The notes below the pieces were generated by a model. The model worked only from the letters and a program-made list of their open reading frames with translations. It did no database searches and was not told the DNA's origin. Positions 60,834 through 64,000 of a DNA stretch of 64,000 nt are shown piece after piece. Position 1 is the stretch's first letter. Every line of letters begins with the position of its first letter. The position numbers and the translations under genes are program-made. This DNA comes from Telmatospirillum sp. J64-1 (GTDB lineage Bacteria; Pseudomonadota; Alphaproteobacteria; Rhodospirillales; Magnetospirillaceae). Location of the stretch: contig NZ_SBHN01000015.1 of assembly GCF_006980715.1 (NCBI RefSeq), forward strand, positions 46,271 through 110,270, given 5' to 3'.

Positions 60834-61442
60834 TCACCCTCCCGGATATTGGTTTTCCTTCAGAAAACGCGCCAGATGGACGGCGTTGCGCGCGGCCATG
60901 GCCGAGGTGCTGACGATCGCTTCGGGCGTCTGCGGCAGGTCCTTGAAATCCTTGGCCTGCATGGCTTCGCCGACCCAGTAGCAGACGGCGCTGGCGGGAA
61001 TGGTGAAGCCGACATCGTTCAGCGCCTGGAAGAGTTCCGCCGAGACGTGATGGGCGCCGTCCTCGTTGCCGACCACGGCCACCAGGGCGACGCGCGGATA
61101 GGAGGGCATGCGCCCCTGGTCGTCGGTTTCGCCCAGGAAGGCGTCCATGCGCTCCAGCACGCGCTTGCAGATGCTCGACGGCTGGCCCAGCCAGATGGGC
61201 GTGCCCAGGACCAGGATATCGGCCTCCATGATCCGGCGGCGGATCTCGGGCCAGTCGTCGCCCGGTCCTTCATCCGAGGACACGCCCGGCTTGATGTTGT
61301 AGTCGGCCACGCGGATGACCGCGCTTTCCACCCCGAACTTCGCCAGATCCCCCAGCATCAGCCGCAGCATGTGGTCGGTGGAAGAGGGGGATTTGTCCGA
61401 GGTCTTGAGGGTGCAGTTCAGGGCAAGGGCTGTCAGGGACAT
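60834..61442 (-). CDS. Flavodoxin-fold NAD(P)H-dependent FMN oxidoreductase
   Basis: This 202-residue protein resembles NADPH-dependent FMN reductases and WrbA-like flavodoxins. It begins ALALNCTLKTSDKSPSSTDH, with the FMN phosphate loop in CTLKTSDKSPSST, then ADILVLGTPIWLGQPSSICK binding the flavin ring. VALVAVVGNEDGAHH follows. It is transcribed alone and divergent from none of its neighbours. The electron acceptor is unknown: quinones, azo or nitro compounds are all possible. Confidence 0.9.
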   Translation of the reverse strand: MSLTALALNCTLKTSDKSPSSTDHMLRLMLGDLAKFGVESAVIRVADYNIKPGVSSDEGPGDDWPEIRRRIMEADILVLGTPIWLGQPSSICKRVLERMDAFLGETDDQGRMPSYPRVALVAVVGNEDGAHHVSAELFQALNDVGFTIPASAVCYWVGEAMQAKDFKDLPQTPEAIVSTSAMAARNAVHLARFLKENQYPGG

Positions 61443-61500
61443 GGCGCCGCTCCGTTGAATGCTTTTTCCGTCAACGGAGCGGCGTCCGCCTTGTTCCCTC

Positions 61501-62502
<1,002 letters not shown>

Positions 62503-62571
62503 TTCGCCAAATTATGACGAAAACCGCCACTCCTCAAGAGGGAGAATCGGCGGAATCCGGGCGATTCGGAA

Positions 62572-62588
62572 TTGGCACGCTGCCTGCA
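62572..62588 (+). promoter_or_regulatory. Sigma-54 promoter of pspABC
   Basis: TTGGCACGCTGCCTGCA has the -24 GG (62574-62575) and -12 GC (62586-62587) exactly 10 bases apart and matches the sigma-54 consensus closely. It lies between divergent pspF and pspA. PspF sites are expected at 62503-62560. Confidence 0.9.
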
Positions 62589-62634
62589 ATCAAGAAGGCC
62601 GAGAGTTTTGCCGATCCCTGGAGAGAGAGCCGAC

Positions 62635-63318
62635 ATGAGCATCTTTTCGCGCCTGAGCGACATCATCAACTCGAACATCAATTCCATGCTCGACCGGGCC
62701 AAGAACCCCGAGAAGATCATCCGCCTGATCATCCAGGAGATGGAAGACACCCTGGTCGAGGTCCGCTCCAACTCGGTGCGCTTCATCGCCGAGAAGAAGG
62801 AGATCGAGCGCCGCATGAAGCAGCTCGAAGGCGAGCGCGACGAATGGCAGCGCAAGGCCGAACTGGCCCTGCAGAAGGACCGCGAGGACCTCGCCCGCGG
62901 CGCGCTGTCGGCCAAGGCCCGCGTCGTCGAGACCCTGGAGGCGCTGGCCCAGGAACATGCCCAGATCGAGGAAAGCTTGGCGAAGCAGAGCGAGGACCTA
63001 GCCCAGCTCCAGGCCAAGCTGGCCGATGCCAAGGCCCGCGAGAAGGCCCTGGCCACCCGTCATTCGGTCGCCTCGTCGCGGCTGAAGATGCGCGGCCATA
63101 TCCATGACGACCGCATCACCGACGCCTTCGCCCGCTTCGAGCAGGTGGAACGCAGCCTGGACGAACTGGAAGGCAAGGTGGACAGCTTCGACCTGGGCCG
63201 CCGCCGTTCGCTGAAGGAAGAATTCGTCGAACTGGAAGCCGATGCGGCGGTCGAGGACGAACTGGCTCGCCTGAAGAGCCGCGTGAAGGGCGGCGGCTCC
63301 ATCACTAGCGGGGACTGA
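62635..63318 (+). CDS. pspA: Phage-shock protein A (PspA/IM30 family)
   Basis: PspA is a peripheral inner-membrane protein that holds PspF inactive and repairs damaged membranes. The 227-residue protein begins MSIFSRLSDIINSNINSMLD, with the amphipathic helix that binds membrane, then long coiled-coil helices with many Glu, Arg and Lys (EKKEIERRMKQLEGERDEWQ). The ATG at 62635 has GGAGAGAGAG upstream. pspB starts 2 bases after the stop. Expression is driven by the sigma-54 promoter above. Confidence 0.96.
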   Translation: MSIFSRLSDIINSNINSMLDRAKNPEKIIRLIIQEMEDTLVEVRSNSVRFIAEKKEIERRMKQLEGERDEWQRKAELALQKDREDLARGALSAKARVVETLEALAQEHAQIEESLAKQSEDLAQLQAKLADAKAREKALATRHSVASSRLKMRGHIHDDRITDAFARFEQVERSLDELEGKVDSFDLGRRRSLKEEFVELEADAAVEDELARLKSRVKGGGSITSGD

Positions 63319-63320
63319 TC

Positions 63321-63548
63321 ATGGAATTCGTCGTGTTCTTCCTCGGCTTTCTGGCGCTTGCGGTGGTGGCGCCGATCGCCCTCATCGGCCACTACATCGT
63401 CCGCTGGCGGTCCATCCGCACGCTGTCGGCAGAGGAGGAGCGCACCATGACGGAACTGCTGGGCACCGCCGACCGCCTGCGCGAGCGTGTGGCCAATCTG
63501 GAACGCATCCTTGATGCGGAAGCCCCTGGCTGGAGGAAAGACGCATGA
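63321..63548 (+). CDS. pspB: Phage-shock protein B
   Basis: This 75-residue inner-membrane protein has one N-terminal membrane helix (FVVFFLGFLALAVVAPIAL) and a cytoplasmic helical tail with LSAEEERTMTELLGTADRLR. With PspC it senses envelope stress and releases PspF from PspA. Size and layout match PspB. It follows pspA by 2 bases and overlaps pspC by 4 bases. Confidence 0.93.
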   Translation: MEFVVFFLGFLALAVVAPIALIGHYIVRWRSIRTLSAEEERTMTELLGTADRLRERVANLERILDAEAPGWRKDA

Positions 63549-63922
63549 CCAGCGATCTCCGCTTTCGCCTCTATCGCCGCCCCGAGGACGGCTGGGTCGC
63601 CGGTGTCTGCGCCGGTCTGGCCGAATATCTGGGAATCGACGTCAGGCTGGCCCGCCTCGGCTGGTTCCTGGGTCTGGTCTTCTTCACCCTGCCCAGCCTG
63701 CTGGCCTATCTGGCTTTGGCGGCGTTCCTGCGCCGCCGTCCGCCGGAAGGATTCGGCTCGCCCCGGGAGGAGGCCTTGCGCCGTGCCGTCCATCTCGGCC
63801 CCCAGGCCGCCCTGCGCGAGGCCAAGGGCAAGCTCCAGGACACCGAGGAACGTCTGAAGCGCCTGGAAGAGGCCGTGCTGTCGGAAGACTTCCAGCTCCG
63901 CCGCAAGTTCCGCGACCTGTAG
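63545..63922 (+). CDS. pspC: Phage-shock protein C
   Basis: This 125-residue PspC-domain protein reads FRLYRRPEDGWVAGVCAGLAE and LARLGWFLGLVFFTLPSLLA. The first half is the PspC signature, followed by a membrane segment and a cytoplasmic coiled tail (LKRLEEAVLSEDFQLRRKFR). The start overlaps pspB by ATGA. PspC acts with PspB as the stress sensor for the system. Confidence 0.93.
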   Translation: MTSDLRFRLYRRPEDGWVAGVCAGLAEYLGIDVRLARLGWFLGLVFFTLPSLLAYLALAAFLRRRPPEGFGSPREEALRRAVHLGPQAALREAKGKLQDTEERLKRLEEAVLSEDFQLRRKFRDL

Positions 63923-63944
63923 CCCATACCTTCTTTCATGCGTT

Positions 63945-64000
63945 ATGCCCGCCCTGGCGGGCATCCATACCGTCGCCTTTCAGGGCCGCTATGGGTTCCC
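63945..64000. repeat. Probable element R1, cut by the window end
   Basis: ATGCCCGCC and GGCGGGCAT form a palindrome (63945-63964). The flank CCATA and, later, CTATGGGTTCCC resemble the CCATG and CCATGGACTCCC landmarks of the R1 copies. The right end lies outside the window. Confidence 0.45.

Overview
The window is high-GC, almost fully coded alphaproteobacterial chromosome. The best guess is Rhodospirillales (Rhodospirillum/Magnetospirillum-like), judged from the family types: CarD, an Atm1-type exporter, the MeaB GTPase, a CowN/RcoM-type pair tied to nitrogen fixation, a cobalamin riboswitch with btu genes, and a pspF/pspABC locus. The species cannot be named from sequence alone. No plasmid, phage, IS transposase, rRNA or CRISPR array was seen. 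One tRNA is present.

Layout. 0-10.5 kb: dnaJ-dapB, then a terminator facing rpmB, cheZ, meaB, a small basic protein, an Atm1-type ABC exporter and a hemerythrin protein on the minus strand, followed by a NUDIX hydrolase, a Chloroflexus-type malyl-CoA lyase and accA on the plus strand. 10.6-15.8 kb: a secreted protein, an XRE regulator, comM, and then the most rearranged spot of the window. A 349/350-bp segment (start of comM plus end of a glycolipid-binding-domain gene) is present twice and encloses 1.28 kb of A+T-richer DNA with one HTH gene of unknown function. 15.9-19.5 kb: accessory genes, namely a PAS-LytTR regulator that keeps the positions of the RcoM haem ligands next to cowN (CO protection of nitrogenase), and an orphan type III secretion chaperone with a putative effector. 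19.6-30.3 kb: tRNA-Leu, a Fes-like siderophore esterase under a Fur-like box, then cinA-like, a GNAT-NUDIX fusion, argJ, a parvulin, secA and argG.

30.4-41.6 kb: small stress and redox genes (VOC protein, WYL regulator, Tat-exported Gfo/Idh oxidoreductase, a PfpI protein without its nucleophilic cysteine, a second hemerythrin), then a five-gene B12 uptake operon (btuB-F-C-D plus an unknown gene) behind a cobalamin riboswitch, then hflX. 41.7-50.4 kb: an MHYT-GGDEF-EAL protein, tyrS, and the prkA-yeaH-spoVR stress-kinase cluster. 51-58 kb: an RND efflux pair and two nucleotide-sugar/aminosugar genes. 58-64 kb: TerB-like protein, fdxA, carD with a structured leader, a degenerate metallophosphatase, a flavodoxin-fold protein and the psp envelope-stress locus with a textbook sigma-54 promoter.

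Functional links. MeaB (B12-dependent methylmalonyl-CoA mutase chaperone), malyl-CoA lyase, AccA and the B12 uptake operon all fit acyl-CoA/C3-C5 carbon metabolism that depends on cobalamin. RcoM-like/CowN and ferredoxin fit a diazotroph. Two families of intergenic inverted-repeat elements, called R1 and R2 here, are scattered through the gaps between genes.
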